This document shows positions 45,231-58,150 of a stretch of 64,000 bases of DNA, one piece after another. Both the position numbers and the translations under genes were made by a program. The notes under the pieces were generated by a model. The model was not told the DNA's origin. It ran no database searches and saw nothing but the letters and a program-made list of their open reading frames with translations. The number at the start of each line of letters is the position of its first letter. Position 1 is the first letter of the stretch. Source of the stretch: Saturnia japonica (lineage: Eukaryota > Arthropoda > Insecta > Lepidoptera > Saturniidae); contig CM065334.1 in the NCBI GenBank assembly GCA_033032175.1, forward strand, positions 5,143,705-5,207,704, given 5' to 3'.

Positions 45231-45899
45231 ATTTATTCCTTTTGAGAACTTCTATTGCGTGCGCTGCGTGAATGGTTAAAGAAGTTACGCAACAATCATG
45301 AGCGACGGAATTGTTTCTCTTAAAAAGTAAAAAATCAGCGATAGCATATGTCTATCTTTTATGGTTGACTCAATATAACCTTTTTTATGGTAATAAAATT
45401 TGTTCTAAAATAATGCATTATTTGCGAAGGTGTTTTTATAAACATGGTATTAATCCTTATCGATATATGTACGTTATTCATCACTAGTATTTAATTTTGA
45501 ACATAAGTGCCCTTTACATCAATTGATTTCAATGAATATCTTAGGAGATATCACAGTTTTAAAATAACTCCGCAGCAAAATAAAGAAAGATTCAGCTCCT
45601 TTAGAATTGTATTAGCCTTATGCCTACGATCCACTCTCTCAAATCCTCGCTCTCTTTCTCTCTCTTACGTGACGTAGACGAAGTTGCGCGGATCAGCTAG
45701 TCACGTATATGTTTCAAGATAAGAACCGTGTCGATAGGTTGGGGTTAAAAACCCCTGGAAATAAACAGTTACACCAACAGCCGTGGCCGGGCGAGGTCCG
45801 TTGTGAAGTGACGAACATATGTTTGAGAAATGTGCGACAGTACAACGACCTTAACGCAACCAAACATCTGCCCGTGTTTCGACTAACCGTTAAAAGGGG

Positions 45900-46048
45900 T
45901 TATTTCACGTTACGATCTACCGTACCAGATTTCCGGGGGAGGAGGCTTGGCCGCGGAATCGAGCCAATAGCGACGCTCAACCCTGCGGCCAAAAGCCCCC
46001 CTGCCCTCCCCCCGGAAGTCGGGTACGGTAGATTGGACAGTGTAATAA
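45900..46048. repeat. foldback hairpin element, ~149 bp
   Basis: The arms pair over about 60 nt each: outer TTATTTCAC / GTGTAATAA, then ATCTACCGTACC / GGGTACGGTAGAT, TTCCGGGGG / CCCCCGGAA, GGCTTGGCCGCGG / CTGCGGCCAAAAGCC and an inner GAGC / GCTC. It is strongly GC-rich. It lies inside a 136-codon frame (45709-46119) that is probably not a gene. Confidence 0.8.
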
Positions 46049-46454
46049 GCTCTAAAGAAACAAACACCTTTATAAAATCATTTTATACAACTCGAATACT
46101 TTATTTTTTATTAACTTAAAATTTTTATAATTTGTAAAGTTAACTTAATTAACTTTAATGATTTTTAGGGAGTTCTCTAGTGTAGGGACCACCTATGAGG
46201 TATCCCCTTTCCAAAGAAAAAAGAATCACCTACTTAAATCAGTTAAGAATTTATGCCTCAAGATCAATAGAAAACATATTATACAATCGAATTTGAGTAG
46301 CTCCTCCTTTAAGTCAGATAAAAAACCTCAAAATTTTTGGGCAACCAGCCGCGTGCACTCCAGAGGACATATTAAAAGAAAAATTGTTAGTACTTATTAC
46401 TTGGTAATGAATAATAAATTGTTAGTATTTTTTTACTATTACAAAATTTAAGAG

Positions 46455-46700
46455 ATTGTTTTTTTTTTGTTTCTTTGATCACGCTAATATCTAACTACAA
46501 ATTAGATATTAAAAAATATTTTTGCATTTTTTTAGTTTATTTATCGAGATAGGCAAGCAATATAACTTGCACGTTACAATTCTAAGGCAAACTGGAAAGG
46601 AAATACGTGTAGTGAGAACAACGATAAGCTAAAAACAGGTGCGTTAGCGGCGCTGTCGAATAAATCTAACACGGGTAAAACCGTGGGGCAAATCAAGAAG
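46455..46700 (+). repeat. family E plus inverted family A fragment
   Basis: 'ctttgatcacgctaatatc' at the left and 'aacacgggtaaaaccgtggg' at the right. Confidence 0.55.
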
Positions 46701-47047
46701 ACAGATATGATGATGCGTCTTGCCTTCACGTTCATCGCACCGAATAAGAAAAAACATGCATCAAAACAATGGAATACAAATTCCCACGTACACAATAAAC
46801 GTTTTCACAACGGTGTAGAACCTATAGAAGCGCGGTAATAATGCATCATTTAAAACTATGTAAATACGATACACTTTAAACAAATGGAATATTTTTTTTT
46901 TTTTCAATTAAAATTTCATTCCCGCCGTTTCTTCCGCATAAGAAGTTTTGCCCTCACATGTTGTTGGAATGGCTCGGCAGCAATGAGTTAAATCCCATAC
47001 GAAACTCGACAAGTAACTTAATCTCAAAAATCCATATTATAATAGTA

Positions 47048-47640
47048 CTAGCTGTGTCCGCGACTTCGTCCGTGTGCCTATATAAAATATATTACATATA
47101 TGTACATACAATCTTTTTTATATGTGCATAACTTAAACGCAATTTATAGACCATGTACAAATGTCCATACGAGTAAAAATGGATACATTTCGACTATAAA
47201 CTAAAATCGTATCAAATTTCATTAAATTCGGTTCCATAGTTTTTACGTGATTGGCGTTCAAACATACCGACAGACAAAAAATCAAAAACGATCGAAATGT
47301 GTTCTGTCCTTGATTCTAAACCCAAAGTATTGCCTTCTCTCAAATATCTTCAATGTACAGATTTCTACTTTTTTACTCTTTTATTAAAATTACAGATTAG
47401 GTTGCCTGTCCACTGAAGGGGAGCGAAGCTGTACAAATTTCGACCAATAGAATTGCATAAAAATGTAGTGACGCAATTCTATTGGCCGAATTTGCTAGCT
47501 GCAATTCTATTGGTCAAAATTTGCACTATTTCGCACGCTATAGAATGTAAACAATCTTACAGCTGTCATCGCTCCTTGAATAAACTACATATTTTTATTA
47601 GAATCGACAGTTGGCATTCCTAATGAAAAAATTTGCAATA
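47048..47640 (+). repeat. mixed repeats
   Basis: A CTAGCTGTGTCCGCGACTTC element (47048-47285) is followed by a block (47400-47640) that shares 'cctgtccactgaa' with 18790-18850 and, inverted, the 'tggcattcctaatgaa' block with 9100-9260. Confidence 0.55.
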
Positions 47641-48046
47641 ATTTTTTTTAAAGAAAACATTAATTTTAATTATATTCAACTTCAACAGCAGGGAACATGA
47701 GCTTAAAAATAATGTTTGAATCTTTAATTTTCATGATGATTATGAGAGATAATAAAACGTTGCCACAAAAATCAACTATGAGAAACAAGCTAAATTATTA
47801 AAAAGGAAACTAAAACCCAACTGCAACAAATAACACTAGACAAAAAAAAAACTATATTTGCTTTTTATTTGACTCCAAGACGTCGTCGGTACTTAAATAT
47901 TCTGGGCGACCGAGCTCTGCTCGGAAGAAAGACACCTATCTAGATAAACTTGGAATGTTAAACATTATCTAAATGCAAAGTTTTATCGAAATCGTTGGAG
48001 CCGTTTCCGAGAAACCAATTACATATATTATAGCCTATATCACTCC

Positions 48047-49069
48047 TTTTTTTTTTTTTTTTTTTTAAACTGACTACACTGTTAGCCTTAAGGGCCCTAT
48101 TCTAAAACAGAGCCGCTGCGGCTTTTACAGCTTCACCGGACTTGGGGGCGAGCGCTTAGGGCACTCAGCCGCGAAAGTTTTGGACGACTCGCACGAGGGT
48201 GCCAGAGTGGCCGAACCTCGGCTCGGGCAGCCGTCGCGAATGCGAAAAGGTCGCGATCTAACTAATTCCCTAATCCTACGAGAATTCGAACTAACTAACA
48301 TATACTCATATGCACGTTCCCCGCCTCCTGGGAGGAAGGAGTGGACCATGCGTATGTGTATTTAATAATCGGAATGGTTTTTCTACACTAACTAGCGCAT
48401 TAGTCTAACTAGCGCAAAAAAATAAAAAAAAAGGTCCCTTACAGAACCCATGTGCCTGTGTGGTGTGCACGTGTGTGTGTTCATACGTGTGTAATGTTGT
48501 ATGTGGGTAGCTAAGTGTTGCACGTATATTGTCACTTTGTATCGCACGGGCGGCTGCCTGACCCAAGGGTTTCACACCGAGGAACGGACCTAGGCTTGGG
48601 TTGCCGCTAGAGAGGGTGGACGTGACGGGTGTGCGGGAGCGAAGTTAACCGCCCGTCCTCTGAGGAGAGAACGGTGGTTACGCGGGCGTGGGCGGTGGCA
48701 CGCTCTGTTTGGAGAGACGGTGGCGTAGTACGCGTTAGCTGTTTCGGTTTGGTCGAGCGGGTCAGTGAATATATTACGCGGCCGGCGTTTTCTCCGGCAG
48801 GCGTTGGGGTCAGGAACATAAGAAGCTGACGCTTTTATTAGGGGATTCGCGTGGTTCGACGCGGTGTCGAAATAAGAGCGAGAAAGGTGTTTGGCATAGG
48901 CATGTATCGAAGGAAGGTCCATATCTCTATGGAGATCCTCCATACGAACATACCTAGGGGCGCCGGTAAGGCGGTTAAGAAACTTATTCTGGATGGCTTG
49001 TAAGCGTTCCCAATTATATCTTGACATATGTGCGAACACAACGCAGCTATATGTCATAATCGGTCGGAT
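48047..49069 (-). mobile_element. 5'-truncated jockey-like LINE with 11-bp target duplication
   Basis: The minus-strand poly(A) is the T run at 48047-48066. The duplication TATATCACTCC is at 48036-48046 and 49070-49080. The 3' UTR block has relatives near 16538, 53861 and 61452. Confidence 0.88.
48590..49057 (-). pseudogene. C-terminal end of a LINE ORF2 (reverse transcriptase)
   Basis: 155 codons: SRYNWERLQAIQNKFLNRLT, GAPRYVRMEDLHRDMDLPSI, then a basic, low-complexity C-terminus. The LQxxQNKFLR-TGAP-YVRN-LH-DLxLP pattern is typical of jockey-clade LINEs after the reverse-transcriptase domain. Only the end of ORF2 was copied, by 5' truncation on insertion. The frame is intact, suggesting a fairly recent insertion. 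Confidence 0.88.
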
Positions 49070-49170
49070 TATATCACTCCCACTATTAAGACGAATTTAA
49101 CGTTACGTCGTATGCTAACAATACATCAAAACATTTAAGCTACACAGCGTGCTAAAGAAATGTGTGACTG

Positions 49171-51584
49171 TAGCTTTCCAAGATCCCATTAATCAAGTTA
49201 GGTTGGTATGATATCTCTGTACCATTGAAAACAAAGGTCACTAACGTGATGGACATGAGTTTCTGATGAACCTTTTAAAACGTTCACTTGAAGTGTCAAA
49301 TCACATTCGACTTGTTTACAAAAATATTGAAACATTATAAAATGAGAAGTTGCCAGAAATTCTTGGCGACACTCGCAAGGATCTAACCGTAGGGTTGACA
49401 ATATTTAATTAAATATTTACAAGCTTTTATTTAACTTGCCTTGTTAATATGGGTTAAATTTTGCATACACGTTCAGTTTCAATGACAATGCATCGATAAA
49501 TACGATACGTCATTCTAATTACAATATGGCGGACCAGTTATTTTTTATGCACCCCCAGGGTATCTATCACAAATGAAAGGGTTTGCTGAGAAGAGTACGA
49601 AAAAATAAAATTTAAAAATCATTTTAAAATCAAGCTTTTTTAATGCAACTGAGACAGCAGACAAGCGTACGGCTCGCCTGATGGTAAGTGGTAACTGTAT
49701 CCTATAGGACGCATTTAATACCAGAGGTATCACTTCTTTTCCTCCTTTCTACAAGAAGCTATAAAAACCCTACTCACCCCAGGAACACAAAACAAGATTT
49801 TTGCCCCAAGTTGAGACAAACTATGTCTTTTTTCATATAAGCTTCAGATTTCTTTTAGTTCCTATGGTTCTTTTAAACCAAACTTTGGTAAGATGAAAAG
49901 TACATAACTATAAAATTCATTTGTAACTATTTTATAAGGTCGAACACCAATTCGGATATTTAATCATAAAAGGTCTATTTCGACAAGGTATATGAGACAT
50001 GATCATGAAAATATTATATACAATACAACGTAGTTATTATTGAAAGCATTTAATTAATATACCATATGACAACCCTAACGGCCCATATTATCATGCGTTC
50101 TTTAAATAACCTATCTATATGCTAAATTACGCAATACATTTTTTTCTCGTAGTACGTATATATCACATAACTAGTATTTTATACAATTGAAATAATAATT
50201 GTGAAGTGTAGTGAACCTCTCTTATCCAACTGTCACCTCCAACAACAAACAATATTATTATAACAGTTGAAACATGAATTTACTTTCCACGATGGACCAT
50301 CATTATAAGGCTCCGGTTTCTATAAAAAAACGTTTAATTTATGCACATACGAAAGAAATAAATCCAACGATGTATTCATTCGTAATAAAGAAAGGTGAGA
50401 TCATACTTAGCGACTGAAAACAACTTCGATTATCAATAGAAACGCAGAGCGGGGTGTAAGTAAACAAACTATTTAAATGATATTTTCGTATTACCAACGT
50501 TCGCGTCATGGCAGATGTTTTTTTTTTCAGTCTTCGACCTTTCCGCCTTTGCGATATTATTAAGCGATTAAAATATTTAATTTATAACGAATTCTGAGAA
50601 ATGCTGTTCTGTAATGGAAACTTATTCCTCAAATATTTCCAATAAGCATTAATCAATAAATAATTGGTATTACTTAAGAACAACACCTTCAACGATTTTC
50701 AACCTAAAACCTTGTGTAAGCAAAAATACGAAAATTGTAAGAAAATAATAATAGGTAAGATTTTTTTACAAACTTTTATAATATAAACGTAACTTATATT
50801 TGACACTCCTTCCTCTTTTTGCGTCGGTAACAGCCAAAAGAAAAGAAAAAATTGCATTAGTTTTTTTTTTAATAACCACGAGACAATGGCGTTACTATTA
50901 CATAAAGAAGTTTTAAATCAACAAACCGTTCTTAAGTACCTATAGCTTAATATTTTTGAAGAAATTACATGCAATTACACAATTTCACGTAACATAATAA
51001 TATCTCGAAATAACTCACGCAACAATGCGTTCAGTGTCTACCAGTGAAAGTTGCGCGTGCCGCATCTTTCATCTAATTAAGGAGTAGTGTCCATTAAACA
51101 TCAAATGTTTGAAAATCCGATAGTATCGATTATTTAGTAAATAGACTATCGATTAATAGATTAACTATCGATTATTTTTAAGACCATATTTTAACGTCGA
51201 GGTGACCGAAAAACCAAGGCGAAAAACGAAAAGGTCTATCTAGTGATCCCTTGGCATTTATTGCAGTGAGACAAATAGTGTCAGTCTTCCTTTTAAAATG
51301 TAGCTGTACTACTGATAGTTTGAAACCGACTGTCGATTGTTTGATAGAATAAATTCAATCAATGAATCGATAGACAATCTATGTTAATGTTCACTGTTAC
51401 TGAGCACACGAAATCGATAGCTTGCATATAGGTTTAATAGATTAACCATTTTATACCGCCGATAGAATTTCCTATCGACAACAATGGGGGATTACCTAAA
51501 CATGCTAAACCCCGTTAGGAGATAAACTTTCAAAATCTTTTTCTTAGTGATCATCTAACATAATAAAGAACTCCTTTTTTCTAA
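49171..51584. other. no gene seen; unique AT-rich DNA
   Basis: Few recognisable repeats. 'atcgatta'-type sequences cluster at 51110-51430. No splice-bounded frame found. Confidence 0.4.
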
Positions 51585-51800
51585 CTGCCTTATTAGCATA
51601 GTAGTCGTAAACGCGACTGGTCCCAGTTCGAGCAAACTGTTATTGGGTTTTTCAATGAAATTATCACTAGTAGCTCGGAGTTTGGCTTTGTGCCCGATTA
51701 ATGGCAATAGGACCTAGAAACACCCGGCGAACTGTGTGTGTACATTAGTACACCTCTGCCTAATCATTCGGGGATACAAGCGCGAAATGGCGCTTATCCC
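51585..51800 (+). mobile_element. tRNA-derived SINE, second copy
   Basis: Same order as 10278-10514: 'tagctcggagtttggctt', 'tgcccgattaatggcaatag' and 'gtacacctctgcctaatc'. The B box is decayed to 'cccagttcgagc'. Followed by a LINE scrap (51801-51960). Confidence 0.75.
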
Positions 51801-52144
51801 TGATAATAAGTATATCACAATCCAAAAACAACCATATCCAACGAGAGATCTCTATTAATCCATCGCCGTTCGTTACTGTCATGTTGACCCGCAATGGCCG
51901 GTAAGCCTCTTGGCCGCAGCAGCTAAATATATAATTGGCTGATCCCGAAACACGACAAGCAAAAAGAAAGTCACTGGAGGGGTTTAAAACTATTTGTATG
52001 ATTGGCTCGATCCAGTCCCTACCACCCCAGGGTTTAGTTTATTACCATATATGCGTACGCGATAATTAAACAAAAAACCTAAAAACACTAAATCATTTCT
52101 AAAAAAGTTTAGTTTAGCTTCAAAGAAGGTACAACTATAATTAC

Positions 52145-52200
52145 ACTAGCTGTGCCCCATGGTTTCACCCGTGTTAATTTTATACGACAAACATCGCCTA
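52145..52200 (+). repeat. family A start fragment
   Basis: CTAGCTGTGCCCCATGGTTT and about 35 bp more. Confidence 0.6.
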
Positions 52201-52814
52201 CGCCATTCGTATACGCAATTTTTTATATTTTGTATAAAACTATCGACATTTTTATGAGGAATAAATTAATTTTACAAATTATAATATAGCCTATGTTACT
52301 CGCTGATATTGTAACTTTACATTGGTGAAAGAATTTTTAAAATCGGTCCAGTAGTTTTTATCCATTAAAAAAAAAAAAAAAATCTTTCCTCTTTATAATA
52401 TTGGTATAGACAATATTGACACAACTATACCGGTTCTACTGACAAATTTTTACCATAATTCAACAACGACATGTAAACATTAAAAAATAAACACCGTTAA
52501 GTCGCGCCGTGATGGCGCCCGAATATTCGTTCCAATTTCAAATATATCTATTTTCGTCATATAGTGGATGAGAAAGTGGGACATGACAATAATAGAGACT
52601 TATTTACTATCAAAGTACATTCAAAACGGCGCAGACATTATGTGACGCTGTGGTCAAAAGGGCACAGATCCATAGAATTAATACACTGGCACAACAATGT
52701 CTAGGGTGGTATGTAAGTCGATTCTCTAGTAAACTAAAGAGCAAAAAAAAATTAAAAATGAAACAAAAAACCTGACTGCAACATAAAAACACTTCGACTA
52801 ATTTTTCCTATTTT

Positions 52815-53010
52815 CTGCTTTATTTCATTCCCAGACAGCGTACTTAAACATTTATATAGCCTATGTCACTCCTACAATTAAGACAAATCTAACGACTTCT
52901 CGCATGCTAAAATTCATCAAGCCGTTTAGGCTGCAGAGCGTGTCAAAGAAACAGACATCCATACATGCGATCGAAAAACATAACCCTCTTATTGTCTGTC
53001 GGGTATAATC
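52815..53010 (+). repeat. family C copy
   Basis: It carries 'tcattcccagacagcg', 'catgctaaaattcatcaag' and 'gatcgaaaaacataaccctc'. Confidence 0.65.
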
Positions 53011-53149
53011 CAGTTTATTCTTCAGTTGTGTCAGTTTCAGTTTCTTCTTTTGGTGCGTTTGGTTTAGGGTAAAATTAAGAGCTGCCCGCGCATCATGTAG
53101 CGAAAATGCAACATAATAAAATTAGCCAATAACAATAATAATGTGAATT

Positions 53150-53730
53150 AATTTTACTGAGCTTTTGAAGTGAAAAGTTTTAGCCGCGTTGAGCAATTTT
53201 TGGTAGGAAAAACGCTTATGGGTTCGCGACACCGATGACCTGGACATGCTCGTGACGTATTGCGCTTGCGTCAGACTAGCTACGCGTAGTATAGCAGCCC
53301 GTGTCCATGTATACAAACATATACAACTTTTGTTGTCGAAAAGGTATTATAGGGTAGCTGAGTACGTTAATGATGGTGATGTCTGGATGTGATTCCCTCT
53401 CTGTACATCTACTGAAAATGATAATAGCTGTATATAATTTAATACTGTAAAAACTTATAAAAAAAAGAACTTTGCATGTTCTTCTCGATAACCGGGATGT
53501 TTTCCTGACCGGTATTAGTGTTTTGACATTCAAAAGTACCCTCTTAGAGCCTTAATTGAATAAAAAATATTTTGATTTTGATTTTATACGCATTTATACA
53601 CTAATACATTGTTATACTCGACCATATGATATGCGTGTTTGACTTTTCGTATGGGTAAAGTCCTGTGATTTCGCGTCACCGACATGCTCTGCAATAACTC
53701 TGACTATAATTTATTTAAAAATTCAAAATT
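53150..53730 (-). repeat. family G copy interrupted by a retroelement-like insertion
   Basis: The left part, 53150-53290, and right part, 53585-53730, rebuild the element at 20130-20430 in inverse orientation. The insert, about 53291-53585, ends in a (TTGATT)n-type tail. Confidence 0.65.
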
Positions 53731-53860
53731 GAGTTTTCACTTCTTATAGACTGCCTCTGTTTTTTTTTTTTTGTGTAAAATAATTCACATTATTATTATT
53801 GATGGCTATTTTCATCATGGTTGTGTTGGCACGTGGGATTTTTTTCCCCAATAAACTTTC

Positions 53861-53950
53861 TTTTTTTTTTTGAACTGACTATATACTGTTAGCCTTAGAG
53901 GCCCTGAAGCCGCTGCGGATTTTACAGCATCACCGAACTTGGGACTTCCC
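53861..53950 (-). mobile_element. LINE 3'-end fragment with poly(A)
   Basis: T run, then 'gaactgactatatactgtta' and 'ccctgaagccgctgcgg', as in the LINE at 48047-49069. Confidence 0.65.
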
Positions 53951-54356
53951 AATAAACGGAACTATCGAGAAATATAGTAAACCTCTGTGCCAAGATTGAC
54001 CGTGCGTAAAATATTACTTACTCCTCCTACAAATATGAGTAAGAAATATTAGCACAACCAAAAACACTGTGATGTAATTAATATTTTTAACGATGGCATA
54101 ACTCTGTTACCTCGTCTAGATCGTTCGAAATTCAAGTTCAAAGATGAACGTCAAAAATAGACTGTGTCCCCGCCTTGGACAATGTAAACTGTAAAGTATT
54201 ACATCGTATATGTATATTGTTCTAGACCTTTCTATAATGTAAGACAGTTTTAATAGAATCTATACTATTATTATAAAGCTGGAGTTTTTATGTTTGAACG
54301 GGTTAATCTGTGGAACTAAGAGACAGATTTGAAAAACATATTGCATTTTATAACCT

Positions 54357-54789
54357 ACTAGCTGTGTCCCACAGTTACACCCGTGCTAATTTTATCCGAC
54401 AAACAAGGCGTCGTCAACACACCCGTGTAGCCTACCGTAATTGTTTTCACTTCTCGCAAGTACAATTTGTACTTTTGTAATATATCTCCTAAATTATGAG
54501 TCCAAATAATCTTTAACAAAAAAAAAACGCAAAATACCTTATTGTGTTTTATGTATAAGGGATGGGTTTATGCTACCGCGGAATTTTTTAGATATACTAA
54601 GGGCCAATATTTTTCTAGAAGGATGTATTTACGTATCATTGAACATTATGCCAGCGCACGCGGATAAAGCAGTGTGGGAGCGTTCTCACTTCCAACTTAC
54701 TTATCAAAAATCAATATTAAACGCTAGCTGAGAATTGTAACCTAATGTTAATAGCCTATACTGTTACTCGTGAATCTGGTTATCACATC
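54357..54789 (+). repeat. family A copy
   Basis: It starts CTAGCTGTGTCCCACAGTTA and ends 'gtgaatctggttatcacatc'. Family E sequence lies directly upstream. Confidence 0.75.
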
Positions 54790-55394
54790 GCTTATTTGCT
54801 ACAAGATCGTGATATGTCAGAAAACCAAGTTTTTCAGAAAACAACTTTTAAACTTAGATGTTATATTTATTTGAATATAATTTTTTCAACAAGTTTGTTT
54901 TATGTATAGTGTAAAACAATTATTTAACTTCCCATATAAATTATTTTAAATACTTTTTAGAACTTTTTCGGTATAAAAAATTTACTTAATTAGAAAATTA
55001 CAAAACTTGTCACATTTTTCTAGAAAGTTTTAAATTTTTTTATGAGACAAGTTAAAATATGTCACCTTTTACTTGATTACATTATTATAATAGAATCTCT
55101 ATAATCTCCTTTAACCGTTAGACTAAATCCAACATTCAGCCAAAAACAACAAGCAACAATACAAATTTACATTTTGGTTTTAAATTGTATATCCGACTGA
55201 ACCGGTTTCGAAACAAGGTCAGCAGCAAACAAGTGCCTCAACCATGTAGTAAACACATACGCGCCGATTTTCAATGAAAACAAATTCGTTTGCAAGTCAC
55301 ATCGTTATGTGACAATAGTTCTACAACGTCAGAAAGGTTATAAACAATTCACACTACGTTATTAAATTAACTGATAATTTTTTTACTGACTTCA

Positions 55395-56625
55395 ACAAAA
55401 GACGGAAGGTAACTCAATTCGAATATATATACTATATATATGTATATGTTTTTTTTTAATGGTTGTTCAATGTTCAGCCATAACTTCTTTGTTTATGAAC
55501 CGATTTGGATGTTTTTTCTTTGTTGGATAGGGGACACCTCAAGGGTGGTCCTATTTTAATTTAATTAACATTGACATTTTTGTTAAAAATTGTCTTGTAT
55601 AGACACTAGGGGTCTAATAACAAAAGAGGCCAAGTCCACAAAACATATTAAGATCAATTAATTTACTAAAAATTAGTAACTAACATAGATATAGTTACTT
55701 ACTCTTGTAAGTAAGTACTTTTAAAGTAGTAGGTATATTGTTATTCGTAAAACCGTTATTAACAAATAAGAAGACGAGAACCAGAGTGGTGTATCTACTC
55801 TTTTCGATAAATTGACCTATTAACATTTTCACATATCTAAAAATATGCTTCCAAACAAAACTAATATGGCCTAAAGTTATTTACGCAATACTAAAAAAAA
55901 TGGCAACACGAATCTAATAACATTAGGCCATTCTGATTTTGTAAAAGTAAACTTTTAGATTATAATTCCGTTAAAAAGGCAAATTTATCGAAAAAAGCAG
56001 ATACACCATTCTGGTTCTCGTGGCCACGATTCTACGCTAATACTAAACAATTACCTATATAGCATTTTCAACTAACGTTATTCTGTAATAAATAGCGTTA
56101 TAAATTATTAATAAAAAAATATATTTTATTCAATTTGGGTTCTAGATCTACTTTAAGACTTATCCTCTAGGATTTGATCCCGAGATCCCAGTCGTACTGA
56201 GGTTCCGAAAATTTCAAGATTAACAAAAATTAAAAAAAAGGTTATAAAAATATTGCATAACACGAAACGCAATCATTTCACTTGTGTCATTTTGTCAGCC
56301 GTCCCGCTTTTTCAGTTAATTTGATAAGTTTGCGTATGCGATGCGTCTTCAAATGAATAGGCATGTATAAAAGACAACTTTTAACAAAAAAAAAAAAACA
56401 ACTGCAATAATTTTCAAGAGTTCCCTGGTGTATATTTTTTAAGTTGAAGATACAATGCCAATGAAATTAAAATGTGACCACCCTTGAGGTATCCCCTATC
56501 AAACAAAAAAAGAATTGTTCAAATCGGTTCATAAAAAAATAAGCTATGGCTATAAATCGATAAAAAAATATACATTCGAATTGAGTAACCTTTGTTTGAA
56601 ACCGGTTAAAAAAATAGTTATAAAA
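55395..56625. repeat. two family F copies in opposite orientation
   Basis: 55395-55620 (inverted) and 56400-56625 (direct) share 'ggtatcccctatcaaac'-type sequence and flank about 780 bp that contains a MITE. Confidence 0.6.
55774..56021. mobile_element. MITE with ~40-bp terminal inverted repeats
   Basis: The left end ACGAGAACCAGAGTGGTGTA and reversed right end ACGAGAACCAGAATGGTGTA continue to TTTTCGATAAATT; 248 bp, non-coding. Confidence 0.8.
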
Positions 56626-57218
56626 TACCAGACATCACTATTACGTGTTACTTCCTCCCTCTCTAATTTAAATTACTAAATTAATACTTTATTAAATCGT
56701 TTCCTGAGGAGTAAGCTCCAAGTAAATGTGTCAATTTACTCCGTTGCCAAAACATAAAGACCTTAATATCACTTACATATCATGTTGATACATTGTATCA
56801 TGTAAACACTGTTTTTTAAAAACAAAACTCGTGACGTAACTCATATCGTAATATTAGATAAAGTGTTTCCGGGTTGCGATGGAAAAATAATCACAAGTAG
56901 CCATAAGTCGCTGTTTTCAATATTTTTCTGATTGATGATTCATAATAAAAATTACGTGCGACACTATTCCGGGTAACATTCGCCAACTGACCAATCAAAT
57001 TGATCAATCACGTGCGATAGGGATTTCGTAACGCCGAACAGTGGACGGACATCGGAGTCTTCCTTTCATAGGACTTTAGAAAAATGAAATGTGTTATTTG
57101 ATAGTTTTAAGTATAAAGTTTTGTCAAAATGGTCATATCATAAAATTATTTAAAAATATCAAGCTTTATTTTTACCTTATACACCATATATAATATATGG
57201 ACTTATAAATTGCAAATA

Positions 57219-57400
57219 CAGTGTAAACTCTTTATAACGAAACTCAAGGGACTGAGCATTTTTTGTCGTTATAGAGAGTTATCGTTATATCGAGTGGAGT
57301 TTCAATATGTGGGTTTTAACGCAAACCAACCAAGTTGGGCTCACTTCAACGTTATAGGGAGTTTATCGTTATAAAGGATAACGCTATGAAGCACACTTCA
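57219..57400 (+). mobile_element. possible pogo/Tc1-mariner-derived fragment
   Basis: 'cagtgtaaactctttataac' and repeated 'cgttataga'/'cgttatatcgag' words resemble the ends of pogo-like elements. Only one end is clear. Confidence 0.35.
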
Positions 57401-58017
57401 TACTATAATTGAGAGGCTTTAAAAAAAATCGTGAACTTTAGAAAGTGTAGACTAGAATAATAATTTTCAACCGATTTTTTAACAATTTTGTTTCCATAAA
57501 ACCCCAGTTCGGTTATATTAAAACGAAAATAACCAAAACGCGTTCTCAAGTGATGCTCTTCTTTAACCAACGAACAGCATTTGAGTTTTGTTTATGTATG
57601 TAGGGTTATAGATACAAAACTGTATTTAATAAAGCGTAGATTACGTTGCGAAACAATATAACGTTATAACATTGGAGTAGTTGGTAGCTGTTAAGTTACA
57701 CAGATGCGCAGCCTCCATGCAAGGTCACGGCGCGGCGCGGCGTGTGTACGCTAGCGCTGCCTACGTGACGTCGATCGCGCAAGGACCCCGCCGGATTTGG
57801 GTCACGTCTCTACCAACATTCGATTATCATTCGTATATTATTGTACTATTTACTCGAAACATTGTTGTGTCTAATCTATTTAAGTATTATTTACTGTATA
57901 TGTTGTTTCAGTTAGAATTAATATTTAAAAAATGTAAACAAAAATAGCCTGCGAGTTTATTAAAATGTTCTTCATAGAAAGGCTTAGTTAATTGCTTGTT
58001 TTTACCAGACTGCGAAA
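57401..58017. other. no gene seen
   Basis: An 88-codon frame at 57681-57947 starts in a GC-rich patch and then turns AT-rich. No homology or splice support. Confidence 0.35.
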
Positions 58018-58150
58018 AAGGAGGGTTATGTTTTTCGAGCGTATGTACGTAAGCATGTCTATTTTCTATAAAACGCTCTGAAGCGTAAATAAGTTGATGG
58101 ATTTTAGTATACGAGGTGTCGTTGGATTCGTCTTCATTTGTATTGGACCT
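58018..58150 (-). repeat. family C partial copy
   Basis: The minus strand matches the 3' half of the copy at 1806-2135, including the reverse of 'gctcgaaaaacataaccctc'. Confidence 0.65.

Larger units (their letters stand above)
47868..49170 (+). repeat. family C copy interrupted by a LINE
   Basis: The left part is 47868-48046 and the right part 49070-49170; the repeat continues across after removal of the LINE. Confidence 0.75.

Noticed and set aside
45709..46119. 136-codon + strand frame
   Set aside because: It runs through the foldback hairpin 45900-46048, whose palindromic GC-rich sequence is open by chance; the protein resembles nothing I know.
57681..57947. 88-codon + strand frame
   Set aside because: Only the first 40 codons are GC-rich; there is no homology or splice support.
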